In this document: piece after piece, positions 1 to 6,510 of the stretch
Layout of the letters: each line of letters opens with the position of its first letter
Position numbering within the stretch: the first letter of the stretch is position 1
From: Planctomycetota bacterium
Lineage (GTDB): Bacteria; Planctomycetota; MHYJ01; JACPRB01
Assembly: GCA_016200125.1 (NCBI GenBank)
Contig: JACQFK010000354.1
Coordinates: forward strand, 1-13,187
Direction: 5' to 3'
Length of the DNA stretch: 13,187 nucleotides
Position numbers and translations under genes: made by a program
The notes under the pieces: generated by a model
Told to the model about the DNA's origin: nothing
Databases searched by the model: none
Seen by the model: the letters and a program-made list of their open reading frames with translations, nothing else

Positions 1-852
1 GATCAGGTAGTCCTCGCCCTCGACCGTGAGGTACGCGGCGCCGTTCTGGGGCGTCTTGACGAAGCTCATGAAGGCATCGGTGGCGGCCCGCGTCTGGTCC
101 GAGTTGCCTTCGCCCATGCCGTACAGGACGCGGAGGCAGCTGCCGGTCGAGTAGATCGACTGATAGCCGCCCTGCGTGTTCTTCCTGTCGAAGAGCTTCG
201 ACGCCGGGTTGTACTGCTCCAGGACGAACCTCATGATCTTCTGGACGGAGGCCTTCTCGACATCCACCCCGACCGAGGCGGCGGATCGGAGGGCCAGCCA
301 GGCCATGCAGGTCGCCTTGAGGCTCCCGAAGGTCTCCTTGTGCCAGCTTCCGTCGGGCTCCTGCGTCTCCACGATCCGCCGGGCGAGGGACGAGAGGTGA
401 TCCTTGAAGTCCTCCAGCTCCACCGGCCGCCAGACCCCGCGCTGCCCGAAGGCCTGGGTGAGGAGGAGCGCGGCGAAGAAGGTGTGGATGTGCCTGCCCA
501 GCTTCCGTTGGACGAGCGTCTCCTCGCCCGCGGAGAAGTCGCCGCGCGTGCGGTGGACGCGCCGCACGACGTGCTCGACCGCCTTCCGGATCGCCACGAC
601 GCTCTCCGCATCCGGCCCGCCCCGTTCCGTGTTCCCTCCCGCCATGAGCGCGAGGGCGGCCACGGCGGTGCAGCTGATGTCCGGGGCCATCCCCGCGTCG
701 AGGCCCCAGGAGCCGTCGCGGTTCTGCGTGTGCAGGAGCCAGGAGCGGCCGCGGGAGACGGGCGTTATCGCGGGATGAGGCCCATCCTGCGTGCCGCCGT
801 CCGAACCGGCGATCAGGATCAGGGCCAGGACTGCCGGCCGCGCCGCGTTCAT
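1..852 (-). CDS. Prenyltransferase/squalene-oxidase repeat protein, partial (3' end outside window)
   Basis: The frame is open from an ATG at 850-852 down to base 1 (284 codons, no stop), so the C-terminus is missing. It has a short hydrophobic N-terminus (residues 6-16), perhaps a signal peptide. Two QW-type motifs, QNRDGSWG at 43-50 and QEPDGSWHK at 164-172, are each followed by an alanine-rich helix (CTAVAALALMAGG, 61-73; CMAWLALRSA, 182-191). A third, weaker unit is NTQGGYQSIYSTG at 225-237. This is the alpha/alpha-toroid repeat of squalene cyclase and prenyltransferase beta subunits. In such bacterial exported proteins the fold is common but the activity is usually unknown, and no DXDD cyclase motif is visible in this part. 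No Shine-Dalgarno sequence precedes the ATG, so the start is provisional. It is separated from the upstream esterase by about 200 bases and is probably transcribed alone. Confidence 0.85.
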   Translation of the reverse strand, partial: MNAARPAVLALILIAGSDGGTQDGPHPAITPVSRGRSWLLHTQNRDGSWGLDAGMAPDISCTAVAALALMAGGNTERGGPDAESVVAIRKAVEHVVRRVHRTRGDFSAGEETLVQRKLGRHIHTFFAALLLTQAFGQRGVWRPVELEDFKDHLSSLARRIVETQEPDGSWHKETFGSLKATCMAWLALRSAASVGVDVEKASVQKIMRFVLEQYNPASKLFDRKNTQGGYQSIYSTGSCLRVLYGMGEGNSDQTRAATDAFMSFVKTPQNGAAYLTVEGEDYLI

Positions 853-864
853 CTGTTACTGTAG

Positions 865-1050
865 ACGTCGCGGAGCGCCTCTTGTTCACCCATTGGGTGC
901 GGATTCCTGCGCCGCGGTCCGATCACGAAGAAACTCCAGGACGCCTTCTTCGAGGGGGTGAAGGGCCGCAACGCGAAGCACGCCGACTGGCTCGACGTCT
1001 GCGCGGCGGGCGGCGGCGCCGAGGGAAGGAGCGTCAAGGCGCGCGTGCAG
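865..1050 (+). pseudogene. Probable relic of a branched-chain aminotransferase C-terminus
   Basis: Reading the + strand in the frame of base 901 gives RRGPITKKLQDAFFEGVKG, followed by RNAKHADWLDVC (907-999). This resembles the last residues of class IV branched-chain aminotransferases, where a G-x-GPIT-x-LQ-x-AFF segment is followed by a charged stretch and a terminal W-L. No start codon or upstream catalytic part is present: a stop lies at 862-864, and nothing before about 890 looks like the family. The normal stop after the W-L motif is also missing, and the frame runs on into DNA that encodes the esterase on the other strand. I read it as a dead gene tail left by a rearrangement. The family assignment is from memory of the motif and is moderately sure; the boundaries are approximate. 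Confidence 0.45.
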
Positions 1051-2076
1051 CTACTTGGGCTTGTAGCCCCGCCAGACCCATTCCAGGGCCTGCGGGAGCG
1101 TCTGCCGGACGACCTTGCCGTCCACGTGTCCGGAGTCCCGGGCGAAGACGAACTGGTAGTGGTACTTCCTCGCCTTCAGGACCGCCGCCATCCGCTGGTT
1201 GGCCATGACCCAGTTGTGCAGGGTGGATTCCGCGTCCTTGTAGCGGTTGTCCATTTCCCCCACGTGCAGCCAGACCCGCAGCGGCTTGGCCGGGTTCTTG
1301 AGAATGAAGTTCTCGTGGTACTCCCAGGCGCCGTGCGGGGACTCCTTGTTGAGCGGGGATTGCTGGTTGACGAAGGTCCCGGAGTAGGACAGCACCCGGT
1401 GGTACAGCTCCGGATGAAACCAGGCCATCGTGAACGCGCAGGCGGCGCCCGAGCTCCCGCCCATCGTCATCCGGCCCTCCGGATCCTTGGTGAACGTCAC
1501 CTTGTAGTCCTCGCTGATTTTCGGCAGGACTTCCGTCTCGATGAACTCGGCGTACTTGCCCGAGACCGTGTCGTACTCGAGGCCCCGCTGGCTGCCCTGG
1601 GCGTCGCCGCCGCCGGAATTGATCATGACCGCCACGATCGCCGGGAGCCGGTTGGCGGCGATCATGTTGTCCAGGATCGTGGGCAGCTCCCCCTGGCCCA
1701 TGCTGTCCTGCGACACGATGAGCGGCGCCGGCTTCCCGGCCACGTACTGGCTGGGAACGTAGACGGTCACGCGGCGCTGGTAGGGGACCACCGTGCCGGG
1801 AGCGGTCTTGCTGATGCCGGGATACATCTTGCTGTCGGCCGAGTTCATGGTGAACTGGTGGACCATCCCCTTGGGGACGCCGTCCTTGGGCGTCAGTTCC
1901 GGGGCATTGGCGTAGGGAGGGCCGAGCAGATAGTCGCCCTCGTCCGCGGTCGCCTTCCAGGGGCCGAACTTCGTGAAATCGACGGGCGGAGCCTGCTGAT
2001 TCTGCGCGTCGCTGATCGCCGACGCGAAAAGCGCGAGGCAGCAGGTGGCGGTCTGGAGTCTCGATCGGACCTTCAT
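1051..2076 (-). CDS. Secreted esterase of the alpha/beta-hydrolase (Fes/esterase D) type
   Basis: This 341-residue protein has a signal peptide at about 1-24 (hydrophobic CCLALFASAISDA). The mature part starts with an N-terminal strand region and RRVTVYVPSQYVAGK (101-115), the usual opening of the putative-esterase fold (PF00756). The nucleophile elbow is GGSSG at 206-210 with Ser208. Asp276 or Glu274 in HVGEMDN is the likely acid, and His317 in ARDSGHVDG completes the triad. Such enzymes cleave acyl or siderophore esters, or release feruloyl/acetyl groups from polysaccharides; the substrate cannot be told here. The ATG at 2074-2076 is supported by GGAGGG (2083-2088) five bases upstream. It is transcribed away from the thioredoxin-like gene with a 102-base divergent gap, and a possible -10 (TAGAAT, 2120-2115) lies in it. 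The 3' end abuts the aminotransferase relic. Confidence 0.85.
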   Translation of the reverse strand: MKVRSRLQTATCCLALFASAISDAQNQQAPPVDFTKFGPWKATADEGDYLLGPPYANAPELTPKDGVPKGMVHQFTMNSADSKMYPGISKTAPGTVVPYQRRVTVYVPSQYVAGKPAPLIVSQDSMGQGELPTILDNMIAANRLPAIVAVMINSGGGDAQGSQRGLEYDTVSGKYAEFIETEVLPKISEDYKVTFTKDPEGRMTMGGSSGAACAFTMAWFHPELYHRVLSYSGTFVNQQSPLNKESPHGAWEYHENFILKNPAKPLRVWLHVGEMDNRYKDAESTLHNWVMANQRMAAVLKARKYHYQFVFARDSGHVDGKVVRQTLPQALEWVWRGYKPK

Positions 2077-2178
2077 CTGGACCCTCCGGGGAGACCATTG
2101 CCTCCACGCCGTACATTCTAACCCGGAGGGAGGGGCAAGAGCCCGTCCCGCGTGTATAGATAACCGGAGGGCTTGACC
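2077..2178. promoter_or_regulatory. Divergent intergenic region between esterase and thioredoxin-like genes
   Basis: This 102-base gap must hold the start signals for both flanking genes. Both ribosome binding sites read CCGGAGGG on their own strand (minus at 2089-2082, plus at 2164-2171). On the minus strand TAGAAT at 2120-2115 matches five of six bases of a sigma-70 -10 box and would give a leader of about 30 bases. No good -35 sits 16-18 bases before it. On the plus strand I see no convincing promoter. Confidence 0.3.
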
Positions 2179-2679
2179 ATGAACCTGTCGATCATCCTCA
2201 GCGTCCTGCTCCTGGCGACCCAGGAAGACAAGACCGTCAAGATCGGCGCGCAGGCGCCGGAGTTCAAGGTCAAGGACACGGCCGGGAAGGAGATCGACCT
2301 GGCCGAGCTGACCGCCAAGGGGCCGGTCCTCGTGCGCCTCACCTGCGGCTGCTCCGGCTGCGACCAGGAGATCAAGTACTTCAAGACCCTCCAGGACACC
2401 TACAAGGCGCAGGGGCTCAGCAGCCTGGCGATCTTCCGCGAACCGGACGCGAAGGTCGAGAAGTACGCCCAGGACAAGGAGCTGAACATGCTCTACTCGG
2501 TCGACGAGAAGGGCAAGAGCTGGAAGGTCTGGCAGACGAAGGCCATGCCCGCGAACTTCCTGATCGCCAAAGGCGGCAAGATCGTCGCCATCGAGACCGG
2601 CTGCGACCCGACCGGCTTGACGGCCAAGAAGCTCACCGAGAAGATCGCCGGCCTCACGGAAGAGCCCAAGAAGCCCTGA
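2179..2679 (+). CDS. Exported thioredoxin-fold (redoxin/AhpC-TSA-like) protein
   Basis: This 166-residue protein has a short hydrophobic leader (2-13, NLSIILSVLLLA) and a thioredoxin/peroxiredoxin core. KIGAQAPEFKVKDTAGKEI (21-39) is the typical opening of AhpC/TSA and TlpA-like domains. The redox centre is LTCGCSGC at 54-61, with Cys56, Cys58 and Cys61 at the place of the usual WCxxC; Cys58 and Cys61 make the CxxC. MPANFLI at 123-129 supplies the cis-proline (Pro124). A fourth cysteine, Cys142, lies near the end. It probably acts in the periplasm as a thiol oxidoreductase or cytochrome/thiol maturation helper. ATG 2179 is chosen over the in-frame TTG at 2173 because GGAGGG (2166-2171) lies seven bases before it. 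The next gene starts 29 bases downstream, so the two are likely co-transcribed. Confidence 0.85.
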   Translation: MNLSIILSVLLLATQEDKTVKIGAQAPEFKVKDTAGKEIDLAELTAKGPVLVRLTCGCSGCDQEIKYFKTLQDTYKAQGLSSLAIFREPDAKVEKYAQDKELNMLYSVDEKGKSWKVWQTKAMPANFLIAKGGKIVAIETGCDPTGLTAKKLTEKIAGLTEEPKKP

Positions 2680-2708
2680 AGGGGCAGGCCTTCGACGTCC
2701 CTTCTACC

Positions 2709-3443
2709 GTGTTCGAGACCCCCCTGAGCATCCGGGCGGCTGCGCTGCTCGCCCTGGCCATCGGCGCGTGGGGAGCGATGTCCGCCTGCCAAGCCCCTGG
2801 CGAAGGCGCCCCGCCGGCGGAGCTGCGCAGGACCCGCCCGCCGCCCGGAAGCGGCACCCCTTCAGTCCGCATGACCGTCGTGGTTTTCCGGGCCGTTCCC
2901 GAGGGCGGGGGCCTTTCGGCCATGGATCCCGACGGCCGGAACCGCCGCAAGGCGAGCGAGAAGGAAGCCCAGGCCTACGAGAAAGCGCGGCAGGACTGGT
3001 GGAGCCGCGCGAGTTCGTTTCAGGCGACCGATATCACCTGGAGCCGCGACGGCCAGCGAGTCGCCTTTCTGCGCCGGCCCGGGATTCTCTTTGTCGCCGA
3101 CGCGGACGGCCGCCATGAACAGAGGCTGGATCACGACGCCCGCTCGCCCGTCTTCCTTCCCGGCGGCAAGGTGATCTTCGCGGAAGGGCTCCCCGGCACC
3201 TCGATCTACGTGATGGACGCCGACGGCAGCAACCGGAAGCTCTTCTGCGAACCCCGGCTGCCGGGCGGCGTCTGGGAAATTGCGGCGATCAGCCCGGAGG
3301 GCGACCAGGTCCTCTACCGGAAATACGAACGCACCAACCTCTATCGCCTCGACCTGAAGACCCGGGCGGAACTCGATCTGGGACCTGGGCTGGATCCGGT
3401 CTGGATTGAAATCTCCGGCCCGGAGAAGCGGAAGGAAGACTAG
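2709..3443 (+). CDS. Lipoprotein with PD40/TolB-like beta-propeller repeats
   Basis: The protein has 244 residues. A hydrophobic segment, AALLALAIGAWGAMSAC at 11-27, ends in a lipobox-like MSAC, so Cys27 is probably lipidated. After a Pro-rich linker, three WD40-like (PD40) blades follow: ITWSRDGQRVAFLRR with FVADADGRHEQRL (109-140), VFLPGGKVIFAEG with YVMDADGSNRKLF (148-179), and AAISPEGDQVLYRKYE with LYRLDLKT (192-218). The D-A-D-G turns are typical of TolB C-terminal-type repeats. Three blades cannot close a normal six- or seven-blade propeller, so it may be partial or need a partner. The GTG at 2709 has no clear Shine-Dalgarno sequence. It is preferred because the ATG at 2778 would remove the export signal. 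It follows the thioredoxin-like gene closely and probably shares its transcript. Its role is likely structural or ligand binding at the envelope. Confidence 0.75.
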   Translation: MFETPLSIRAAALLALAIGAWGAMSACQAPGEGAPPAELRRTRPPPGSGTPSVRMTVVVFRAVPEGGGLSAMDPDGRNRRKASEKEAQAYEKARQDWWSRASSFQATDITWSRDGQRVAFLRRPGILFVADADGRHEQRLDHDARSPVFLPGGKVIFAEGLPGTSIYVMDADGSNRKLFCEPRLPGGVWEIAAISPEGDQVLYRKYERTNLYRLDLKTRAELDLGPGLDPVWIEISGPEKRKED

Positions 3444-3457
3444 CCGACTCATCACGC

Positions 3458-3487
3458 TTCGTAACGTCACGTTACGAATCGTAACGT
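3458..3487. repeat. Perfect palindrome plus third half-site (possible operator)
   Basis: Arms TTCGTAACGT (3458-3467) and ACGTTACGAA (3469-3478) are exact reverse complements around a single C at 3468. A third copy of TCGTAACGT follows directly at 3479-3487 in the forward direction. The spacing from half-site to half-site is short and there is no T-run, so a protein-binding site is more likely than a terminator. It lies 15 bases after the PD40 lipoprotein stop and about 110 bases before the coiled-coil gene, which it might regulate. Confidence 0.6.
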
Positions 3488-3598
3488 GCGTTTCGAGCCC
3501 TCCCTCATTTCCTGCGCGCAATCGTGGTTTTCATGTCTGGCACGGCAGTTGCGCGTTCAAGCCTCGATGTTGAAACGCGGTCCGCGGGAAGCTACGCT

Positions 3599-4039
3599 AT
3601 GAATATGGATGTCGAGTTCCGCGAGTTCCTCAAGGAATTTCGCGGATACCTGAAGATGTGGAACGAGGATCGGCAGAAAGCCGACGAGGACCGCCGAAAA
3701 GCCGACGAGGATCGTCGGAAGGCCGACGAGGAGCGCCTCAAGGCCTCCGAGGAACGCCGGAAGTCGGATGACCGGTTCCAGGCCATGATGCGCCGCCTGG
3801 AAAGAAACGATGAACGCATCGAGCGGCTGATGGATCGGTCCGACCGGCGGGAGCGCGAACTTGCCAAGGGGCTGGCCCTGCTCGGGAAACGGATTCTCGA
3901 CTCTCAGAAAGCCATTCTGGACTCCCAAAAGGCGATTCTCGACACGCAGAAGGACATCCTCGGCACGCAGAAGGAGATCCTGGCCGCGCTACGCTTCCCC
4001 GGCAACGGACGCCCGGGGAGCGGGCCCCGGCAGAACTAG
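3599..4039 (+). CDS. Small coiled-coil protein made of two heptad-repeat blocks
   Basis: I recognise no family for this 146-residue protein. Residues 1-22 (MNMDVEFREFLKEFRGYLKM then WN) form an amphipathic start. Five tandem heptads follow at 23-57 on the pattern E-D/E-R-R-K-A-D. A charged helix with LERNDERIERLMDRSDRR spans 67-84. Four near-identical heptads of the form I-L-D-S/T-Q-K-A/D fill 99-126, and the tail is Gly/Pro/Arg-rich. The first block is almost entirely charged and the second has regular I-L positions, so it may form a helical stalk that oligomerises through its C-terminal part. No signal peptide or membrane segment is seen, so it is probably cytoplasmic. ATG 3599 is preferred over the GTG at 3524 because GGGAAG (3586-3591) precedes it by seven bases and the extra 25 residues have no coiled-coil character. 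Its last codons overlap the ABC-ATPase relic. Confidence 0.7.
   Translation: MNMDVEFREFLKEFRGYLKMWNEDRQKADEDRRKADEDRRKADEERLKASEERRKSDDRFQAMMRRLERNDERIERLMDRSDRRERELAKGLALLGKRILDSQKAILDSQKAILDTQKDILGTQKEILAALRFPGNGRPGSGPRQN
3665..3769 (+). repeat. Five 21-base tandem repeats coding for charged heptads
   Basis: Five in-frame units of 21 bases encode the heptads EDRQKAD, EDRRKAD, EDRRKAD, EERLKAS and EERRKSD. The second and third units differ by only a few silent bases, which points to recent slippage or unequal exchange within the gene. Confidence 0.8.
3893..3976 (+). repeat. Four 21-base tandem repeats coding for I-L-x-x-Q-K-x heptads
   Basis: Four in-frame units of 21 bases encode ILDSQKA, ILDSQKA, ILDTQKD and ILGTQKE. 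They are separate from, and unrelated in sequence to, the charged block upstream, so the gene has grown by two independent heptad expansions. Confidence 0.8.
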
Positions 4040-4114
4040 CCTCCGTCGCTCCGTCCCGCCTCCATCCGAAGCACCCGCGTCGCCCCTTTCGGGATCGACT
4101 CGTCGTGCGTCACC
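4036..4114 (-). pseudogene. Relic of an ABC-transporter ATPase C-terminus
   Basis: On the minus strand from 4114 the frame reads VTHDESIPKGATRVLRMEAG then RSDGG and a TAG at 4038-4036. This matches the tail of the intact ATPase at 8708-9337 (VTHDESILKGATRVLRMKAG then RIEE). At the DNA level 57 of 63 bases agree (4052-4114 against 8721-8783), and similarity continues through the stop to a shared AGAACTA. The relic holds the H-loop His but nothing upstream of it: the match stops sharply at the GTG, and bases 4115-4184 do not resemble the ATPase. Four of the six substitutions are silent, and the only indel near the end is one whole codon. The source was therefore probably a separate working paralogue before truncation. 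Confidence 0.8.
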
Positions 4115-4184
4115 GCCGAGGGCAGAGAGGGATCGAGGCTGCCGGGGGCGAGGATGGGGAAACGGGCGCAGTCCGAAAAGCCGG
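4115..4184. other. Short gap between ABC-ATPase relic and cytochrome-LRR gene
   Basis: I see no gene or clear terminator hairpin in these 70 bases. It is the junction between the relic and the 3' end of the planctomycete-type trio, so the rearrangement breakpoint lies here. Confidence 0.4.
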
Positions 4185-5201
4185 CTACTTCTTCTTCTTT
4201 TTCCTGGCCGTGGCCGCGCCCGGATCGGCGGTCGGATTCTCGAAGCCCGAGTGGATCTCGGTCTGCGACAGCTTCTCGCCGAGCTTCGAGATAGCGCCCT
4301 CGCTGACTTTGGTCTCGCGCAAGTAGAGGTCCTCGAGCGTGCCGAGGTTCTCGAGCGACGCCAGCCCCGCGTCCGTGACGGCCGTCTTGTAGAGGTTCAG
4401 CGTCCGGAGCTGCAGGAGCCCCTTCAGGGCCGCGAGGCCCGCGTCGCCGATCGCCGTCTCATGCAGGTCGACCCAAGTCAGCGCGGGACAGGAGGCGACG
4501 AGCTTCAGGCCCGCGTCGGTGACCTTCGTCCTCCCCAGGTCGAGCCGCGTGATCTGCGGGGCCAGCGGGACCAGCTCCGCGAGCTCCTTGTCACCCGTCG
4601 CGGCCTCGCGCGAGACGAAGGAGACGGCGAGCAGGGGGCTGCCCGGGATCACGGACTGGACGATCGCGCCGGCCTTGCGGGCGCGCTCCAGGTCGGCGGC
4701 CGCGGCGGGCTTGACGCCGCGCCCCAGCGCCTCGAGGCGGGTGAGGCGTTCTGACACGATGGGCGGCGGCTGCGCCGCGGCCTCAGGCGCCGGCAGCTTG
4801 CCGCCGGGAGCGCCGACCCAGGTCCCGAAATTCGCACCCTGCGCGATCCAGAGGCGGAGGGATTCCGTCTGAGCCTTCGTCAGCGGAGCGCCCTTCGAGG
4901 GCATGCGGTCCTCGTGATCGGCCGGAAGAGCCGTGAGGGAGTAGAGGCGGCTCTTCGCGGGGTCGCCGGCGACCAGCACGGCCCGCTCGTCGCTGCCCTT
5001 CAGGATCCAGCCCCGGCCGTCCAGCCGGAGCCCGGCCTTGGGCTTCGTCACCCGGCCGTCCGGCGCGGTCTTCGCCGCCTCGTGGCACGAGAAGCAGCGC
5101 TCGCGGAGCAGCGGCAGCACGCGCGCTTCGAAATCGACCTTCGCGTCCTGTTCGGGCCCGGCGCAGGAGAGCGCCGTGAGCAGCTCCAGCAGCAGTCGCA
5201 T
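4185..5201 (-). CDS. Planctomycete-type cytochrome c domain fused to leucine-rich repeats
   Basis: The protein has 338 residues with a short hydrophobic N-terminus (MRLLLELLTALSCAG). The haem-binding motif CFSCH lies at 36-40 in the context VLPLLRERCFSCHEAAK. Next come KPKAGLRLDGRGWILKG (53-69) and HEDRMPSKGAPLTKAQ (96-111), with Met100 as the probable distal haem ligand. This is the PSC1 / Planctomycete Cytochrome C layout (PF07635). After a Pro/Ala linker, residues 216-312 hold about four leucine-rich repeats of the RNI type with a recurring VTDAGL unit (227-232, 275-280), and the end is ATARKKKKK. The LRRs probably bind a partner and the haem part transfers electrons outside the cytoplasm. 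The ATG at 5199-5201 lies seven bases after the DUF1501 stop, and AGGTGA (minus strand) overlaps that stop, suggesting coupled translation. Confidence 0.88.
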   Translation of the reverse strand: MRLLLELLTALSCAGPEQDAKVDFEARVLPLLRERCFSCHEAAKTAPDGRVTKPKAGLRLDGRGWILKGSDERAVLVAGDPAKSRLYSLTALPADHEDRMPSKGAPLTKAQTESLRLWIAQGANFGTWVGAPGGKLPAPEAAAQPPPIVSERLTRLEALGRGVKPAAAADLERARKAGAIVQSVIPGSPLLAVSFVSREAATGDKELAELVPLAPQITRLDLGRTKVTDAGLKLVASCPALTWVDLHETAIGDAGLAALKGLLQLRTLNLYKTAVTDAGLASLENLGTLEDLYLRETKVSEGAISKLGEKLSQTEIHSGFENPTADPGAATARKKKKK

Positions 5202-5208
5202 CCGTCAC

Positions 5209-6495
5209 CTAGAAGAGCGCCGTGACCGGTTTCCCCTTGTCGGCGACCGTGAAGGGGCGTCCGGAGGGGGAGTGCACGATGTGGTCCAGGGGGAGCCCCA
5301 GCGCGTAGGCGATCGTCGCATTGAAGTCCGGAACGGAAACCTTGTTCTCCACGACCTCTTCGCCGGTCGCGTCGGTCTTCCCGTACTTCTGGCCGCCGCG
5401 AATGCCGCCCCCGGCCATGAGGCCCGAGAAGGCCTTGGGATAGTGGTTGCGGCCCATCCGCTCCGTGACGATCTTCGGCGTGCGGCCGAACTCGGTCGTC
5501 AGGACCACCAGGGTCTCCTCCAGGAGGCCCCGGCTGTCCAGGTCGGACAGGAGCGCCGAGAGCGCCTGGTCGATGACCGGCAGCTTCTCCTCCATCGACT
5601 CGAAGTTCTCGTTGTGAGTGTCCCAGCCGCCCTGCTCGACCTCGACGAATCGAACCTTGTTCTCGATGAGGCGGCGGGCCAGCAGGCAGCCCTGCCCGAA
5701 GGAGCTCGTGCCGTAGGCCTGGCGGAGATTCTCGGGCTCCTTCCGCAGATCGAAGGCCTCGAGATCCTTGGAGCTCATCAGGCGCACCGCCTCGTCGTAC
5801 ATGTCCGAATAGGCCCGGACCTCCTTCTGGTCGTGGGCGGCGGCGAATTCCTTGTTCATCGCCTTGGCCCGCTCGAGGCGCCGATCGAAGGTCTCGCCGC
5901 TGACTCCCGCGGCGCGGGCGCTGTCCTGCAGCCCGCCCGCCGGATCGCCGATGGGGAGGGGCGCGAAGCGCGATTCCAGGAATCCGGCCGAGGCTCCGTT
6001 CGAGCCGCCGCCGATCTGGACGTGTCCGGGAAGGTTGGGATTCTGGCGTCCGCCCATCAGGTTGAGCCAGGCTCCCATCGTCGGATGCTTGATGGTGCCG
6101 CGCAGCGTGTAGCTCGTGTGCATGAAGTACTGGCCCTGCGCGTGGGCGCCCTGGGTGGAGTTGAGCGAATTGATGATGGCGATCTTGTCCATGTGGCGGG
6201 CGAGATTCGGCAGGTGCGAGCTGATCTGGATGCCGTCGACGGCGGTCTTCAGCGCTTCCGTCGGCCCCTGCGTGGCCGCCCCGGGCTTCAGATCGAAGGT
6301 ATCCAGGTGGGTCATGCCGCCCGTCATGAACAGGTAGATCACGTTCTTGGCGGTCGCCGGCCGAAGCGGCGCCGGGCCGTCCTGTTGTTTGTCCTGCGCG
6401 GCCGCCAGGCTCTCCAGCAGAGGGAGGCTGCCGACCCCCAGCAGGGACATCGCCGCGCCCGACAGGAAGCGGCGGCGCGAAAGGTCGTCCATCAT
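5209..6495 (-). CDS. DUF1501 protein with Tat-type leader (sulfatase/phosphatase-like fold)
   Basis: This 428-residue protein is a full-length member of DUF1501 (PF07394). The N-terminus DDLSRRRFLSGAAMSLLGVG (3-22) carries a twin-arginine motif before a hydrophobic stretch, so it is probably exported folded by Tat. Family motifs are in order: FMTGGMTHLDTFDLKPG (56-72), NSTQGAHAQGQYFMHT (112-127), QGGWDTHNENF (288-298), TTEFGRTPKI (333-342) and GRNHYPKAF (348-356). The D/H-rich motifs resemble the metal site of the alkaline-phosphatase/sulfatase superfamily. The activity is not established; surface polymer or sulfated-polysaccharide processing is often suggested. GAGGAGAG lies within the 15-base gap to the upstream gene. 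Two adjacent ATGs (6495 and 6492) are possible. It sits between its usual partner DUF1549/DUF1553 and the cytochrome-LRR gene, so co-expression is likely. Confidence 0.93.
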   Translation of the reverse strand: MMDDLSRRRFLSGAAMSLLGVGSLPLLESLAAAQDKQQDGPAPLRPATAKNVIYLFMTGGMTHLDTFDLKPGAATQGPTEALKTAVDGIQISSHLPNLARHMDKIAIINSLNSTQGAHAQGQYFMHTSYTLRGTIKHPTMGAWLNLMGGRQNPNLPGHVQIGGGSNGASAGFLESRFAPLPIGDPAGGLQDSARAAGVSGETFDRRLERAKAMNKEFAAAHDQKEVRAYSDMYDEAVRLMSSKDLEAFDLRKEPENLRQAYGTSSFGQGCLLARRLIENKVRFVEVEQGGWDTHNENFESMEEKLPVIDQALSALLSDLDSRGLLEETLVVLTTEFGRTPKIVTERMGRNHYPKAFSGLMAGGGIRGGQKYGKTDATGEEVVENKVSVPDFNATIAYALGLPLDHIVHSPSGRPFTVADKGKPVTALF

Positions 6496-6510
6496 GGTCG
6501 TCTCTCCTCT

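Noticed and set aside
849..1037. Small minus-strand frame ending in an ATGA overlap with the prenyltransferase-repeat gene
   Set aside because: The peptide has no recognisable features or Shine-Dalgarno sequence and lies opposite the aminotransferase-like segment, which explains the sequence better.
2153..2160. TATAGA as a -10 box for the thioredoxin-like gene
   Set aside because: It would place the transcription start on the ribosome binding site at 2166-2171, and no -35 is present at the right distance.
2082..2171. CCGGAGGG inverted repeat across the divergent esterase/thioredoxin gap as an operator
   Set aside because: Both outer copies are the ribosome binding sites of the two genes, which is enough to explain them.
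3665..3976. Repeats considered as a CRISPR array or intergenic satellite
   Set aside because: The units are contiguous 21-base in-frame codon repeats without unique spacers and code for regular heptads.
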